Origin: Nostoc sp. MS1 | GTDB lineage: Bacteria > Cyanobacteriota > Cyanobacteriia > Cyanobacteriales > Nostocaceae | Direction of reading: 5' to 3' | Assembly (NCBI RefSeq): GCF_019976755.1 | Contig: NZ_AP023441.1 | Coordinates: 6,631,501-6,695,500 of the forward strand | DNA: 64,000 nt | Part shown: positions 39,043-49,638 of the stretch, piece after piece | Layout of the letters: each line of letters opens with the position of its first letter | Position numbering within the stretch: the first letter of the stretch is position 1 | The notes under the pieces: model-generated | What the model was told of the DNA's origin: nothing | Database searches by the model: none | Seen by the model: only the letters and a program-made list of their open reading frames with translations | Made by a program: the position numbers and the translations under genes

Positions 39043-39408
39043 ATGAAGCCGCCGAAAAAATCATCCCAACCGCCAGAGAATAATCAAGAACCGGATTTTG
39101 AGCAGGAATTAGCCCAAGTAGAGCGATCGCTATTGAGCCTTAAAGAAAGGTATGATCAAGTAACGCGCGATCAAAAGCAACAGGCACAATGGCAACAAAG
39201 CCTTCAAGAATTACAGCAAAATAAATATCAGACACCAGAAATAAAAGCCCAGTTACGGCAAATCAAACAGCAACTAGAAATGCTAGAACTGAATTTAGAA
39301 AGCCAGTTGTTTTCTTGGCGTAGTCTGAAAAAACCTTTCTGGCAAGCCGTCCGCTTTGGTGGAATGGGCGTTATTATAGGCTGGATATTAAAGTCCTGTG
39401 CTGGGTAA
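39043..39408 (+). CDS. Coiled-coil protein with C-terminal membrane helix
   Basis: A 121-residue protein. Residues 18-90 are a long charged coiled coil (EQELAQVERSLLSLKERYDQVTRD; AQLRQIKQQLEMLELNLESQL). The C-terminus is a single hydrophobic segment (FGGMGVIIGWILKSC), so it is probably tail-anchored in a membrane. I do not know the family. It ends 2 bp before the asnS start and so is likely co-transcribed and translationally coupled with it; a functional link is not evident. Confidence 0.7.
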   Translation: MKPPKKSSQPPENNQEPDFEQELAQVERSLLSLKERYDQVTRDQKQQAQWQQSLQELQQNKYQTPEIKAQLRQIKQQLEMLELNLESQLFSWRSLKKPFWQAVRFGGMGVIIGWILKSCAG

Positions 39409-39410
39409 CT

Positions 39411-40802
39411 ATGGTAAATCGACGGATTGCAGAAATATTACGGAATGGTCAACCTGATGAGTCTGTTGTAGTTCAAGGCTGGGTAAGAACGAAGCGTGAA
39501 CTCAAGGGGTTTGCATTTATTGAGGTTAATGATGGGTCATCCCTAGCGAATTTGCAAGCTGTCATCAATCAGGATTTGCCAGACTACGAAGCAATTATTA
39601 AACGATTAAATACAGGTGCGTCAGTGGAAGTGGCTGGCGTATTGGTGGCTTCTCAAGGAAAAGGACAGCGTATTGAGTTGAAAGCCGAGACAGTGAAAGT
39701 CTACGGTGAAGCTGATCCCGAAACTTATCCCTTGCAAAAGAAACGCCACTCTTTTGAATTTTTACGCAGTATTGGACATTTGCGATCGCGCACCAATTCC
39801 TTCGGTGCAGTTTTCCGTGTCCGTAACGCCTGTTCCGCCGCCATTCACCAATTCTTCCAAGAAAGGGGCTTTTTGTGGGTACACACCCCCATTATCACCG
39901 CTAGTGACTGCGAAGGCGCAGGGGAACTATTCAGCGTCACCAGCTTGGATTTAAAGAAGGTTCCCCGCACAGAAAACCAAGAGATTGATTACAGCCAAGA
40001 CTTCTTCGCTAAACCTACCTACTTAACTGTAAGTGGACAACTAGAAGCCGAAGTCATGGCGATGGCGTTTAGCAACGTTTACACCTTTGGCCCTACCTTT
40101 CGTGCAGAAAACTCCAACACCTCCCGCCACCTAGCAGAATTTTGGATGGTAGAACCAGAAATGGCATTCTGTGACTTAGAAGGTGATATGGATTTAGCTG
40201 AGGCGTTTCTCAAACACATCTTTAACTATGTGTTGGAAAAATGCCCTGAAGATATGGAATTTTTCAACCAACGCATTGATGATACAGTCTTAGCCACAGC
40301 CGAGAATATCATCAACAATCAATTTGAGCGTTTGACTTACACAGATGCCATCAAACTATTAGAAAAAGCCGATTTCAAGTTTGAATATCCTGTAAGCTGG
40401 GGCTTAGATTTACAATCAGAACACGAACGCTATTTAGCCGAACAATTATTTAAAAAACCAGTAATTGTTACTGACTATCCAGCGCAAATTAAAGCCTTCT
40501 ATATGCGTCTAAGCGATGATGAAAAAACCGTCCGCGCAATGGATATCTTAGCACCCAAAATTGGCGAAATTATTGGCGGTTCCCAACGGGAAGAACGGTT
40601 AGATGTGCTAGAACGCCGTGTATTAGCCCAAGGGATGAAACCTGAAGATTTGTGGTGGTATCTCGATTTACGCCGTTATGGTACAGTGCCTCACGCTGGT
40701 TTCGGCTTGGGTTTTGAACGACTCGTGCAGTTTATCACAGGTATGGGGAATATTCGGGATGTCATACCCTTCCCTCGTACACCAGAAAACGCCGAGTTTT
40801 AA
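39411..40802 (+). CDS. asnS: Asparaginyl-tRNA synthetase
   Basis: Charges tRNA-Asn with asparagine. The 463-residue class IIb enzyme has an N-terminal OB-fold anticodon domain (VVVQGWVRTKRELKGFAFIEVNDGS) and a catalytic domain with motif 2 (FGPTFRAENSNTSRHLAEFWMVEPE) and motif 3 (GFGLGFERLVQFITG). The RAENSNTSRHLAEF sequence distinguishes AsnRS from AspRS. Length is standard. The gene is preceded directly by a small membrane coiled-coil gene and followed by a clear terminator. Confidence 0.97.
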   Translation: MVNRRIAEILRNGQPDESVVVQGWVRTKRELKGFAFIEVNDGSSLANLQAVINQDLPDYEAIIKRLNTGASVEVAGVLVASQGKGQRIELKAETVKVYGEADPETYPLQKKRHSFEFLRSIGHLRSRTNSFGAVFRVRNACSAAIHQFFQERGFLWVHTPIITASDCEGAGELFSVTSLDLKKVPRTENQEIDYSQDFFAKPTYLTVSGQLEAEVMAMAFSNVYTFGPTFRAENSNTSRHLAEFWMVEPEMAFCDLEGDMDLAEAFLKHIFNYVLEKCPEDMEFFNQRIDDTVLATAENIINNQFERLTYTDAIKLLEKADFKFEYPVSWGLDLQSEHERYLAEQLFKKPVIVTDYPAQIKAFYMRLSDDEKTVRAMDILAPKIGEIIGGSQREERLDVLERRVLAQGMKPEDLWWYLDLRRYGTVPHAGFGLGFERLVQFITGMGNIRDVIPFPRTPENAEF

Positions 40803-40819
40803 TCTTGAGCTTCGACAGA

Positions 40820-40838
40820 ACCCGCCAACGCGGGTTTT
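40820..40838 (+). terminator. asnS terminator
   Basis: ACCCGC-CAAC-GCGGGT followed by TTT, 18 bp past the asnS stop. Compact GC stem with T tail. Confidence 0.75.
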
Positions 40839-40867
40839 ATTATGACTTCCTACTCCACAAACAAAAA

Positions 40868-40896
40868 GCCGACAGTCCTTAACAAAGGATGTCGGC
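40868..40896 (-). terminator. Minus-strand terminator-like hairpin
   Basis: GCCGACA(G)TCCTT / AAGGATGTCGGC with a short loop. On the minus strand it is followed by TTTTTGTTTG, so it would end leftward transcription coming from the 40900-42250 region, where no gene was recognised. Confidence 0.5.
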
Positions 40897-42303
40897 AATT
40901 AGTGTGTTCCCTATTAATGACTCGGCTAGAGTTCAGTAATACTTAAATAATTCCACTTCCTAGATTTCACGTAAGCGATCTTAATCATACGTCCATGTGA
41001 TTGTTGTCACATTATTTCTATCAATAAACTGCATGTGCTGGAAAAAATTATTCTTTTAATACAGAAAATACTTATAGCAAAAGGCGGCTAGTGTCAAGCT
41101 CAAGCGTTTACAGGAGTGAAATATAGCAATCATGGATCAATTTTGCAGGTGGAGTGATACTTTTGGCATCATCCTATGGTTGTGTTTCTAGACAACAAAG
41201 ACAATTGTGCAGCACTGGGTGCGATCGCCTACGGAGCGCTAAGAGACTTCCCACTAAAAAAATATCCCATTACTTTGTAGGCAGGGGAGCAGGAAGAGAA
41301 GTCGCAAGGAGGGTTTCCCTCTCTTACGTTCGCGTAGCGTGTCGGAGACAGACGCTTACACGAACCGGGTGAACTTCCCTACGGGACGCTACGCGAACGG
41401 GAGCAGGGGGAAGAAACAGTTGCGTTGAGTTTAAAAATGAGAATAATTTATTTTCTGGACTTCCCGAATACCAATTCAAAATTAAGAAAGTGATACTTAG
41501 CATAGGTTTGGGGGGTTGCATCTGTCTCATATTTCTTAGGAAATGGTATAACTATTGAGCGTATTTAGTTTCTATGAAGCACATCATTACTTAACTTATT
41601 CTTAAAAATATCTTTAATCAAGCACGCTCATATTGACATATTGAATTTTGTATAGATTTCTAATAATGTGGCTGTAAATATTAATGATGTCTATTTATTA
41701 CACTGGTAATAAAGATGTATTTAATATCTAGATCATTGCTAATGAATGCAAAAAATGTATTTTTTACTAGATAGATGAAATATTTTATTAGTAAATATAA
41801 ATAAGTATTTAATATAATTTATGCTTATTATTTTTTGTCCCAGATTAAAAATCTGATTGTAATGTTGATAAGTTTACAATAATTTCATATTTTGTTTCCT
41901 GTTAGATATAACTTCTTTAACTAAAATTTGCTTGACACACTCAGTATGAGTTATGTAATATTACACGTGTGATGTAATTTTTTATTAAAAAATTTACATA
42001 TAAAACTTATATTTTTTAATTCCTTGTTTGGAATCGAATCATAAAAGTACATCAAATACTAAAGATTTGAAATAAAGTAGTGTAGTTCCTCATTTGGCTT
42101 AAAGCTTAGTTTAGTAATTGCTCAATTTATTATTCAAATTTCGATTTTTCAGTTACGCATCTATTTTTGCGTTTGAGATAAATTGGAATTTTAATATAGC
42201 TTTTTTACTGTTTATTTTCATTATTTTTTAGCCAGCAATTAAGCTATAGATATTTTTGAAAATAGGCTTTTACAGAACAATTTTAAGTGAGAGGACAAAT
42301 GAA
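40897..42303. other. 1.4-kb non-coding region with repeats and an AT-rich leader
   Basis: Holds GC-rich dispersed repeats at about 41215-41405 (TACGTTCGCGTAGCGTGTCG, ACGGGACGCTACGCGAACGG), the second copy of the 77-bp repeat (41473-41549), and from 41560 on about 740 bp of very AT-rich DNA before the surface-protein gene. No coding frame was credible. The AT-rich part may be a long promoter and leader for that gene. Confidence 0.5.
41473..41549. repeat. Dispersed 77-bp repeat, copy 2
   Basis: Same orientation and nearly the same sequence as 35314-35390; differences are concentrated in the middle (TCTGTCTCATATTTCTTAGG here). Confidence 0.65.
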
Positions 42304-45300
42304 ATGCCTTATACGGGAAATATAATAGGCAATCTTTGGAATGATTTGGATGGTAATGGTAGTCAAAATTATGGATTTAGCTACGGTGATCAAGAGCCTG
42401 GTTTATTCTTAGATTGGACTATTACCTTAACAAAACCTAGTGATCCAAACTTTATTTTAGTAACCCGTCCAGATAGTAATGGTCAGTACCTATTTAGTAA
42501 TTTGTCATTGGGAGAGTATTTAATAACAGTTAATCCACCTTCCAATGATTGGCAGCTAACCCAGAATTATTTTACTAATCCTCAATCTGTTTCTCTTTCC
42601 GTAAGTTCTAGTCCTTATTACGGAACTTTTGGTTTTCAAAGTTATAATGTCTTTGGCTATCGCCAGCCGATAACACAGATTAGTGGCAGTATTTATACAT
42701 ATACTAATGTTGAGCAGAATGGCTTTACATATCCTTACTACACACCTTTGGGTGGATGGATTGTTTATCTAGACACGAATAATTCAGGAACTCTTGATGA
42801 CGATGAAAGAAGAGTATTAAGTGATGGTAGAGGGGCTTACACTTTCATTGGTTTAGCACCAGATACAGAGTATAATGTCAGATTTATCCCTCAATCGAGT
42901 GGTTTTGATTACTCACAAACAGTTTATACAGTTGCTAACCAAATCTCTCAAGCGGACTTTTATATTGATTTTAATACACCCAATATCAGCACTACAGGAG
43001 CGCTAAGTGCCATCAGTGGTGTTATTTGGAATGATGTTGATGGCAATAATTACCGTGACGAGTATGATCCTTCGTCCCCTTACTACTATTCCTATGCCAA
43101 TTATGGTTTAGTAAATTGGACAGTTACTTTATCCAATGCTTCTGGTTTTTCTCAAACTACCCAAACAGACTCATTTGGACGTTACACCTTTGAGGGTTTA
43201 GAAGCTGGAGATTATATAATTACAGTTTCTACCGAAAATAATTCACTACCTTGGGTATCCACTGGCTCATCTTTTAATTCCGTTAGTCTCCTTGCTAGTC
43301 AGAGAATTACAGATATTGATTTTGGTTTTCAGCAAAAGAACTATTCCTACGGCGATATCAGAAGATACGGACAAATCGGGGGTTATGTCTGGAACGATTT
43401 GTACGGTAGTGGATACTATTATGAATACAGTAATGGGTTAGGAGGGTGGAAGGTTAACCTTAGCCAAAACGGACAGATCATTCAAACTGTCTTTACGGAA
43501 ACTAATGGTTATTATGGGTTTACCAATGTTGCAGCCTCATCAGACCCCTATATTATTACCGTTGAACCGGCTTACAACCCAGAGGTTTGGCAACTTACCA
43601 CTCCCCCCAGTGAAATTTACTTTGATGGGTTAAATCCGGTAGAGGTTAACTTTGGCTACCAACTACCTTATGGTGATATCACTGGCTACATCTGGAATGA
43701 TGTTAATGGTAATGGCACAAATTACAACTCCTCAAACGGTGTTTCCGAACCCAATGAAAAGGGATTGAGTAATTGGAAAGTTAACCTGATCCAAAATGGA
43801 CAGATAATTGCCACTACCTATACTGGAAACAGTGGTTATAATGGATACTACTATTTTGGTAGTAGACCATTCGGTGAATATACTATTAGTGTAGAGCCAC
43901 CGGATACAAGTTGGAGAATTACTAACCAACCCTCAACTTCCTTCAGCCTCAACTCGCAAAATCCATCCAATTTTGGCTTTATTGGTTTTCAAGGAACAAA
44001 AGGTTCAATTAGTGGTTTCCTGTGGAATGACCTAAATAAGTCAGGACAGTGGGATTACTATGTGAATGAAACAGGTTTAAGTAACTGGACAGTTTATCTC
44101 GATCAGAACAATAACAATATTCTGGATGCGGGTGAGGTTAGTACAATCACCGACTCTCTGGGCGGGTATGCCTTTGATACTCTGACTCCTGCTACCTATA
44201 TTGTTAACGTAATTGCACCTATGGGTTGGCAAGGGACTTCTCCTTCACCCATCCCACAAACTAAAACTATTACCAGCAGCGAAATTTTTGAGTTTGTTAA
44301 CTTTGGTTTCGCCCAAGGAAGCCAAACAGTCAACCGTCCTCCCCAAGTACTAAACCCGTTGTGGGGACGTTCTATTTCCGGTAGTACAGTGATCTCTGGT
44401 GTGTTTGGTGATCTTGATGGTAATGCCCTCACAGGAACCGCCACAAGAGGCGATGGCACTCCCCTACCCACATGGTTTAGTATTTCCGTCCTGTCCAATG
44501 GCGACCTGCAAATTAATATCAACAACGCTCCTACAGTCTATGTACCTTTCTATGTCAAGGTGACAGCTACCGACGGTCAAGCTAGTGTTGACCTGACATT
44601 CCGCATCTATCCCAACAATAGCGGCTTTGTCATTGATAACTATATCGCTGGTGCAACTGTCTTCTTCGATGCCAATAAAAACGGTGTACTAGATAGTAAC
44701 GAACCCTTTGCTATTACTGATGCTAATGGGTTCTACCAACTTGATATTCCTGATGCCTTCGATACGAATGGCAATGGTATATTTGACCCCTCAGAAGGGC
44801 GTTTAATAGCCTTTGGTGGCATTGATACGGCGACAGGATTAGCTTTAGAAACGCCTGTAAGTGCTTTACCTGGCTCTACTTCTATTACTCTTTTAACTAC
44901 CTTAGTATCAGATTTAGTTGATCGAGGGTTAACTGTAGAGCAGGCTAATACCAAAGTCGCAGCTGCTCTATCTCTGCCTACAACAGTGGATCTGAGCAAC
45001 ATTGATCCTATTGCAGCCACAAAAAACAACCTTGCAGGAGCCAGCAGCACCTACGGAGCGATGGTACAGGTGCAAAATGTTGTCACCCAAATCGCTGGAC
45101 TTCTGGACGGCGCATCAACCACCAACCTCAATCAAATTGTCAAAAATGTTGTCTCTGCTTTAGGTGATCAAATTCAAGCCAACGGTAATAATGCTTTAAA
45201 TCTCACGAGTACAACTCAAGTACAAAACTTAATCGAGTCTGCAGCTAGTAAAACTGGGGTGAATGTTACCTCAATTACACCCCAAGCTGCCCAAATTATT

Positions 45301-46200
45301 ACTGAGGCTAATCAACGTATTGCTACTCTTATATCCACTACACCCACTGATAGTTTAGAACAGGAGTTTGCCAAAGTTCAAAAAGTGGCGCTGGGTAAGA
45401 CTACCGATGATTTAGAGCAAGCAGCAGCCGGAACTAAATTGATTAGTACGGTTGTCGCTGAAAATACTGGAACGAATCTGACAAATCAAATTAGTAATGT
45501 CAAAGTCTTAAGCCAAGCCCCAACAAATATCGTGTTAAGCAATACGGAAATTAAAGAACGTCGTCTGTTAGGTACGGAAGTGGGTGTTTTATCAAGTATT
45601 GATCCCGATACAGGCGAAACCTTTACCTATAGCTTAATTGGTGGGGTTGGTAGTAATGATAACTCTCAATTTGAAATTGTTGGCGATCACCTCAAAACCA
45701 AAGCTGTCTTCGACTACGAAACCAAGAATATTTACAACATTCGAGTACAAACCTCCGATGGTAACGGTGGTGTTTTCCAAAAAGCTTTAACTATCAACAT
45801 TGTTGACGTAAATGAATTAAATGGCACTGTGGGTAATGACACACTCACAGGGACAAATGGTGATGACATTATTATCGGTGGTCAAGGAAAGGATATTCTC
45901 ACAGGGGGGGGCGGCAGTGATTTATTCGTTTACAACGGCATTATCGATGCTGGTGACACAATTAAAGATTTTACCCCTGGTGTTGACAAAATCGAGTTAA
46001 CTGGCGTACTGCGGGGTCTAGGTTACACAGGCAGCAATCCTATTGCTGATGGTTACGTCCTTTTCTCCAGTGCCGGTAGTAAAAATAGTAACTTACTCAT
46101 CGACCCCGATGGCTTTGGTAGTGCGCGTTCCCGTAACTTCATCCTCTTGGAAAACGTCTCCGTAGCAGCGTTGAGTAATCCTGATAATTTCATTTTTTAA
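42304..46200 (+). CDS. Large SdrD_B / cadherin / RTX surface protein
   Basis: A 1,298-residue modular protein. Six or more SdrD_B-type repeats (GxIWNDVDGNG...GLxNWTVxL...GxYxFxxL) fill residues 1-680. Then come a cadherin/dystroglycan-like module (FGDLDGNALTGTATRGDG), an EF-hand-like calcium segment (DANKNGVLDSNEP), a helical stretch (about 900-1080), a second cadherin module (SSIDPDTGETFTYSLIGG) and one hemolysin-type RTX block (GNDTLTGTNGDDIIIGGQGKDILTGGGGSDLF). There is no Sec signal, so type I secretion is likely. Calcium-dependent adhesion or sheath role is inferred. ATG 42304 is chosen because GAGAGGA lies 8 bases upstream; the frame could open at TTG 42256. A PEP-CTERM gene follows. 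Confidence 0.88.
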   Translation: MPYTGNIIGNLWNDLDGNGSQNYGFSYGDQEPGLFLDWTITLTKPSDPNFILVTRPDSNGQYLFSNLSLGEYLITVNPPSNDWQLTQNYFTNPQSVSLSVSSSPYYGTFGFQSYNVFGYRQPITQISGSIYTYTNVEQNGFTYPYYTPLGGWIVYLDTNNSGTLDDDERRVLSDGRGAYTFIGLAPDTEYNVRFIPQSSGFDYSQTVYTVANQISQADFYIDFNTPNISTTGALSAISGVIWNDVDGNNYRDEYDPSSPYYYSYANYGLVNWTVTLSNASGFSQTTQTDSFGRYTFEGLEAGDYIITVSTENNSLPWVSTGSSFNSVSLLASQRITDIDFGFQQKNYSYGDIRRYGQIGGYVWNDLYGSGYYYEYSNGLGGWKVNLSQNGQIIQTVFTETNGYYGFTNVAASSDPYIITVEPAYNPEVWQLTTPPSEIYFDGLNPVEVNFGYQLPYGDITGYIWNDVNGNGTNYNSSNGVSEPNEKGLSNWKVNLIQNGQIIATTYTGNSGYNGYYYFGSRPFGEYTISVEPPDTSWRITNQPSTSFSLNSQNPSNFGFIGFQGTKGSISGFLWNDLNKSGQWDYYVNETGLSNWTVYLDQNNNNILDAGEVSTITDSLGGYAFDTLTPATYIVNVIAPMGWQGTSPSPIPQTKTITSSEIFEFVNFGFAQGSQTVNRPPQVLNPLWGRSISGSTVISGVFGDLDGNALTGTATRGDGTPLPTWFSISVLSNGDLQININNAPTVYVPFYVKVTATDGQASVDLTFRIYPNNSGFVIDNYIAGATVFFDANKNGVLDSNEPFAITDANGFYQLDIPDAFDTNGNGIFDPSEGRLIAFGGIDTATGLALETPVSALPGSTSITLLTTLVSDLVDRGLTVEQANTKVAAALSLPTTVDLSNIDPIAATKNNLAGASSTYGAMVQVQNVVTQIAGLLDGASTTNLNQIVKNVVSALGDQIQANGNNALNLTSTTQVQNLIESAASKTGVNVTSITPQAAQIITEANQRIATLISTTPTDSLEQEFAKVQKVALGKTTDDLEQAAAGTKLISTVVAENTGTNLTNQISNVKVLSQAPTNIVLSNTEIKERRLLGTEVGVLSSIDPDTGETFTYSLIGGVGSNDNSQFEIVGDHLKTKAVFDYETKNIYNIRVQTSDGNGGVFQKALTINIVDVNELNGTVGNDTLTGTNGDDIIIGGQGKDILTGGGGSDLFVYNGIIDAGDTIKDFTPGVDKIELTGVLRGLGYTGSNPIADGYVLFSSAGSKNSNLLIDPDGFGSARSRNFILLENVSVAALSNPDNFIF

Positions 46201-46244
46201 CTGCGTTTGATTCATTTAATTAACCCTTAGCCAAACATAAAGTC

Positions 46245-46796
46245 ATGAATCATCTATCTAGATTCTTAGTTGTTAGCACAGCGATCGCTCTAGCTAGTTT
46301 TACCCCTGCCTTAGCTAAAGCTGCAACCATCACCTATGATGTTCAAGTAGCCATCGATTCCGGGCCGCTTAATGGCAAAAACTATAAAGGCTTCTTCAGC
46401 TATGATGACAGTAGTTTAACGGGTATTGGTGATGAAGCGATCGCCTTAAGCAATTTCGGCTTCTCCTTTGAAGGGAAAACCTACAATCTAGCTAGTGATC
46501 CTTATGCACAAGTTAACTTTAATAATGGCAGCTTTCTCGGACTAGATTTCGCTGTAGCATCTGCCCCTTCACCAACTTTTATCTCAGGCTTTTTTGATCT
46601 AAATGAAGCCTTTTTTAGCTACGACCTCAGTGGTAGCAGTGCTTTTGGCAGATCAGGTACAGGCGGAATTACATTTACTCTACGCAGCAATAATCCCGCT
46701 ACTACTCCTGAACCAACCGCAGTCATGGGTTTATTGATATTTGGCAGTTGGGGATATGTCTGTTGCCTTTCACGCCAAAAGAAGGTAGAAGTGTAA
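46245..46796 (+). CDS. PEP-CTERM sorted surface protein
   Basis: A 183-residue exported protein. It has a signal peptide (FLVVSTAIALASFTPALAKA), a beta-rich mature part of the type seen in many cyanobacterial PEP-CTERM proteins (ITYDVQVAIDSGPLNGKNYKGFFSYDDSSLTGIGDE) and a C-terminal sorting signal TTPEPTAVMGLLIFGSWGYV with basic residues after it (RQKK). It is processed by an exosortase/archaeosortase-like enzyme and probably ends at the cell surface or sheath. It lies 44 bp after the large adhesin gene in the same direction, so the two may form a surface operon. Confidence 0.88.
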   Translation: MNHLSRFLVVSTAIALASFTPALAKAATITYDVQVAIDSGPLNGKNYKGFFSYDDSSLTGIGDEAIALSNFGFSFEGKTYNLASDPYAQVNFNNGSFLGLDFAVASAPSPTFISGFFDLNEAFFSYDLSGSSAFGRSGTGGITFTLRSNNPATTPEPTAVMGLLIFGSWGYVCCLSRQKKVEV

Positions 46797-46955
46797 AATT
46801 TTAGTCATCGGGCTGATGTCTGCTTAGAAGATGAGCCAGTCAAGCCCGAAACCCAAACTTTTATCAAACAATTGACAAGCGATCGCTGACAACAGGACGA
46901 GCTAATCGTACCCGAAATCGATACAATAATTCTCTGTCCTGTTGGTGCATTTTCC

Positions 46956-49298
46956 ATGACTGCCACATCCCCTACACCCTTTTCTCCCCAAGAAATCGCT
47001 GCTGAAGGTATTAAACCCGAAGAATACACAGAAATTGTGCGGCGACTAGGCCGCCATCCAAATAAAGCTGAACTGGGAATGTTTGGGGTGATGTGGTCAG
47101 AACACTGCTGCTACAAAAATTCCCGTCCCTTACTTAAGCAATTTCCCACAACTGGCCCCCGCATTCTGGTAGGGCCTGGGGAAAATGCCGGGGTTGTAGA
47201 TTTAGGTGAAGGTCTGCAACTAGCATTTAAAATTGAATCTCATAACCACCCCTCAGCCGTTGAACCCTTTCAAGGGGCTGCCACTGGTGTTGGTGGTATT
47301 CTCAGAGATATTTTTACAATGGGTGCGCGTCCCATTGCTTTGTTAAATTCCCTCCGCTTCGGTTCCCTAGAAGACCCTAAAACCCAAAGATTGTTTTCTG
47401 GGGTGGTTGCTGGGATTTCTCATTATGGTAATTGCGTCGGCGTGCCGACAGTTGGCGGTGAAGTCTACTTTGACCCTGCCTATTCTGGTAATCCTCTAGT
47501 CAATGTTATGGCTTTAGGATTGATGGAAACACCAGAAATCGTCAAATCTGGGGCATCTGGTATAGGTAATCCTGTATTATATGTAGGTTCCACCACCGGA
47601 CGCGATGGTATGGGTGGTGCTAGTTTTGCCAGCGCAGAATTAACTGATGAGTCAATGGATGACCGCCCGGCTGTGCAAGTAGGCGATCCTTTTTTAGAAA
47701 AGTCATTAATTGAAGCTTGTCTCGAAGCATTTAAGACAGGTGCAGTAGTTGCAGCCCAAGATATGGGTGCGGCGGGGATCACCTGTTCTACCTCCGAAAT
47801 GGCTGCGAAAGGTGGGGTCGGGATTGAATTAGATTTAGACAAGATTCCTGTACGGGAAACGGGGATGGTTCCCTATGAATATTTATTGTCAGAGTCTCAA
47901 GAACGCATGTTGTTTGTTGCCCACAAGGGACGGGAACAAGAATTAATTGATATTTTCCACCGTTGGGGATTACAGGCTGTTGTTGCTGGTACAGTTATTG
48001 CCGAACCTATTGTGAGAATTTTCTTTCAGGGTGCAGTCGCCGCCGAAATTCCGGCTGATGCGTTGGCCGAAAACACCCCACTTTATGAGCGTGAGTTACT
48101 AGCACAACCCCCAGAATATGCCCGTCAAGCTTGGGAATGGTCGTCTGAGTCTTTACCTAGCTGTACAACTACAGGTATTGAAATTCAAGGAAATGTGCAA
48201 AGTTGGCATGATATTTTGTTAACTTTACTGAATACACCAACGATCGCCTCGAAAAATTGGGTATACCGTCAGTATGACCACCAAGTGCAAAATAACACCG
48301 TTGTCCTTCCAGGTGGGGCGGATGCGGCGATAGTACGTTTACGACCCCTAGAAGGGCAGGGGAGAATTACTCTCAGTGGTGTTGCAGCTACGGTTGATTG
48401 TAATTCTCGGTATGTTTACCTTGATCCCTATGAGGGAGCTAAGGCAGTAGTGGCAGAAGCAGCCCGGAATCTGAGTTGTGTGGGTGCAGAACCTCTGGCG
48501 GTGACAGATAATCTCAATTTTGGCAGTCCCGAAAAATCTATCGGTTACTGGCAATTGTCAGAAGCTTGTCGCGGTTTGGCAGAAGGTTGTCAGGAATTGG
48601 CAACGCCTGTAACTGGTGGGAATGTCTCTCTATATAACGAAACTGTTGACGCTCAAGGCAACCCCCAACCAATTTACCCAACCCCTGTTGTGGGCATGGT
48701 GGGGTTAATTCCCGACTTAACAAAAATTTGCGGTCAAGGTTGGCAGTCTGCTGGTGATGTGATTTACCTGTTAGGATCATCCGCAACCAGTTTAGGCGCA
48801 TCTGAATATTTGGCTACTATCCACAACACAATAGCAGGTAGACCGCCACGGATTGATTTTGAGTTAGAACGCCGTGTGCAGAAAGTTTGCCGTGATGCTA
48901 TTCGTGCAGGTTGGGTGCGTTCAGCCCATGACTGTGCTGAAGGGGGTTTAGCTGTGGCTTTAGCTGAATCTTGTGTAGCTGGTAACTTGGGTGCGGAAGT
49001 AAATTTGGAAATTTCTCTCACTGGGTTACAACGCTTGGATGAAGTGCTTTTTGGTGAGGGTGGGGCAAGAATTTTAGTTTCTGTCGCTGCAACAGACACA
49101 GAAATTTGGGAATCCTATTTACAGGAACATCTAGGTCAAGATTGGCAAAAATTAGGTATGGTTGGAAATACCGAAACAGGTTTGGGGGTTTTAACTACTG
49201 ATAACCAAACCTTAATCCGCGCTAGGATCGAAGATATGAATGATCGCTATCAAAATGCGATCGCTAGACGATTATCTGTCTCTAACACTACCACTTGA
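46956..49298 (+). CDS. purL: Phosphoribosylformylglycinamidine synthase, large subunit
   Basis: Fourth step of purine synthesis: converts FGAR to FGAM with ATP and ammonia from PurQ. The 780-residue product is of the small-PurL type that works with PurQ and PurS. Marks include FGVMWSEHCCYKNSRPLL, FKIESHNHPSAVEPFQGAATGVGGI, the metal/ATP region AAQDMGAAGITCSTSEMA and the second half GGNVSLYNET and SAHDCAEGGLAVALAE. The length is usual. purF follows in the same direction after 340 bp, a common pairing in cyanobacteria, but with repeats between. Confidence 0.97.
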   Translation: MTATSPTPFSPQEIAAEGIKPEEYTEIVRRLGRHPNKAELGMFGVMWSEHCCYKNSRPLLKQFPTTGPRILVGPGENAGVVDLGEGLQLAFKIESHNHPSAVEPFQGAATGVGGILRDIFTMGARPIALLNSLRFGSLEDPKTQRLFSGVVAGISHYGNCVGVPTVGGEVYFDPAYSGNPLVNVMALGLMETPEIVKSGASGIGNPVLYVGSTTGRDGMGGASFASAELTDESMDDRPAVQVGDPFLEKSLIEACLEAFKTGAVVAAQDMGAAGITCSTSEMAAKGGVGIELDLDKIPVRETGMVPYEYLLSESQERMLFVAHKGREQELIDIFHRWGLQAVVAGTVIAEPIVRIFFQGAVAAEIPADALAENTPLYERELLAQPPEYARQAWEWSSESLPSCTTTGIEIQGNVQSWHDILLTLLNTPTIASKNWVYRQYDHQVQNNTVVLPGGADAAIVRLRPLEGQGRITLSGVAATVDCNSRYVYLDPYEGAKAVVAEAARNLSCVGAEPLAVTDNLNFGSPEKSIGYWQLSEACRGLAEGCQELATPVTGGNVSLYNETVDAQGNPQPIYPTPVVGMVGLIPDLTKICGQGWQSAGDVIYLLGSSATSLGASEYLATIHNTIAGRPPRIDFELERRVQKVCRDAIRAGWVRSAHDCAEGGLAVALAESCVAGNLGAEVNLEISLTGLQRLDEVLFGEGGARILVSVAATDTEIWESYLQEHLGQDWQKLGMVGNTETGLGVLTTDNQTLIRARIEDMNDRYQNAIARRLSVSNTTT

Positions 49299-49638
49299 AA
49301 ACTCAATCAGTTGACAGTTGACAAATTATTTCCACTGTTCACTGTCCACTGTCACTAATTTTCCCAAATCGATAGAATCTTTAAGCACAATTAAGGTACT
49401 GTGTTAATAGATAGTTAAAGATATATTAAGAGAAGTCCACAACTGTCCCTAGATATATATCCCAGTGACCAAATAATTCCTAATTTGTAGTTCGTAATTC
49501 AGGATTCATATCCTCACCTTCATTGATGGGGAGAAAAATAAAAATTCTGTTTCTCGACTTCCAGCCCCAAAAATTAATCAGGCACTCATAAATTACGAAT
49601 TATTTTGAGTTGATACCCCCACCAGGAGCAAAGCTAGC
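49299..49638. other. purL-purF spacer with short repeats
   Basis: 340 bp that hold ttgacag/cactgtc-type short repeats (49309-49360) and an AT-rich stretch; no coding frame. A promoter for purF is likely here but no boxes stand out. Confidence 0.4.
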
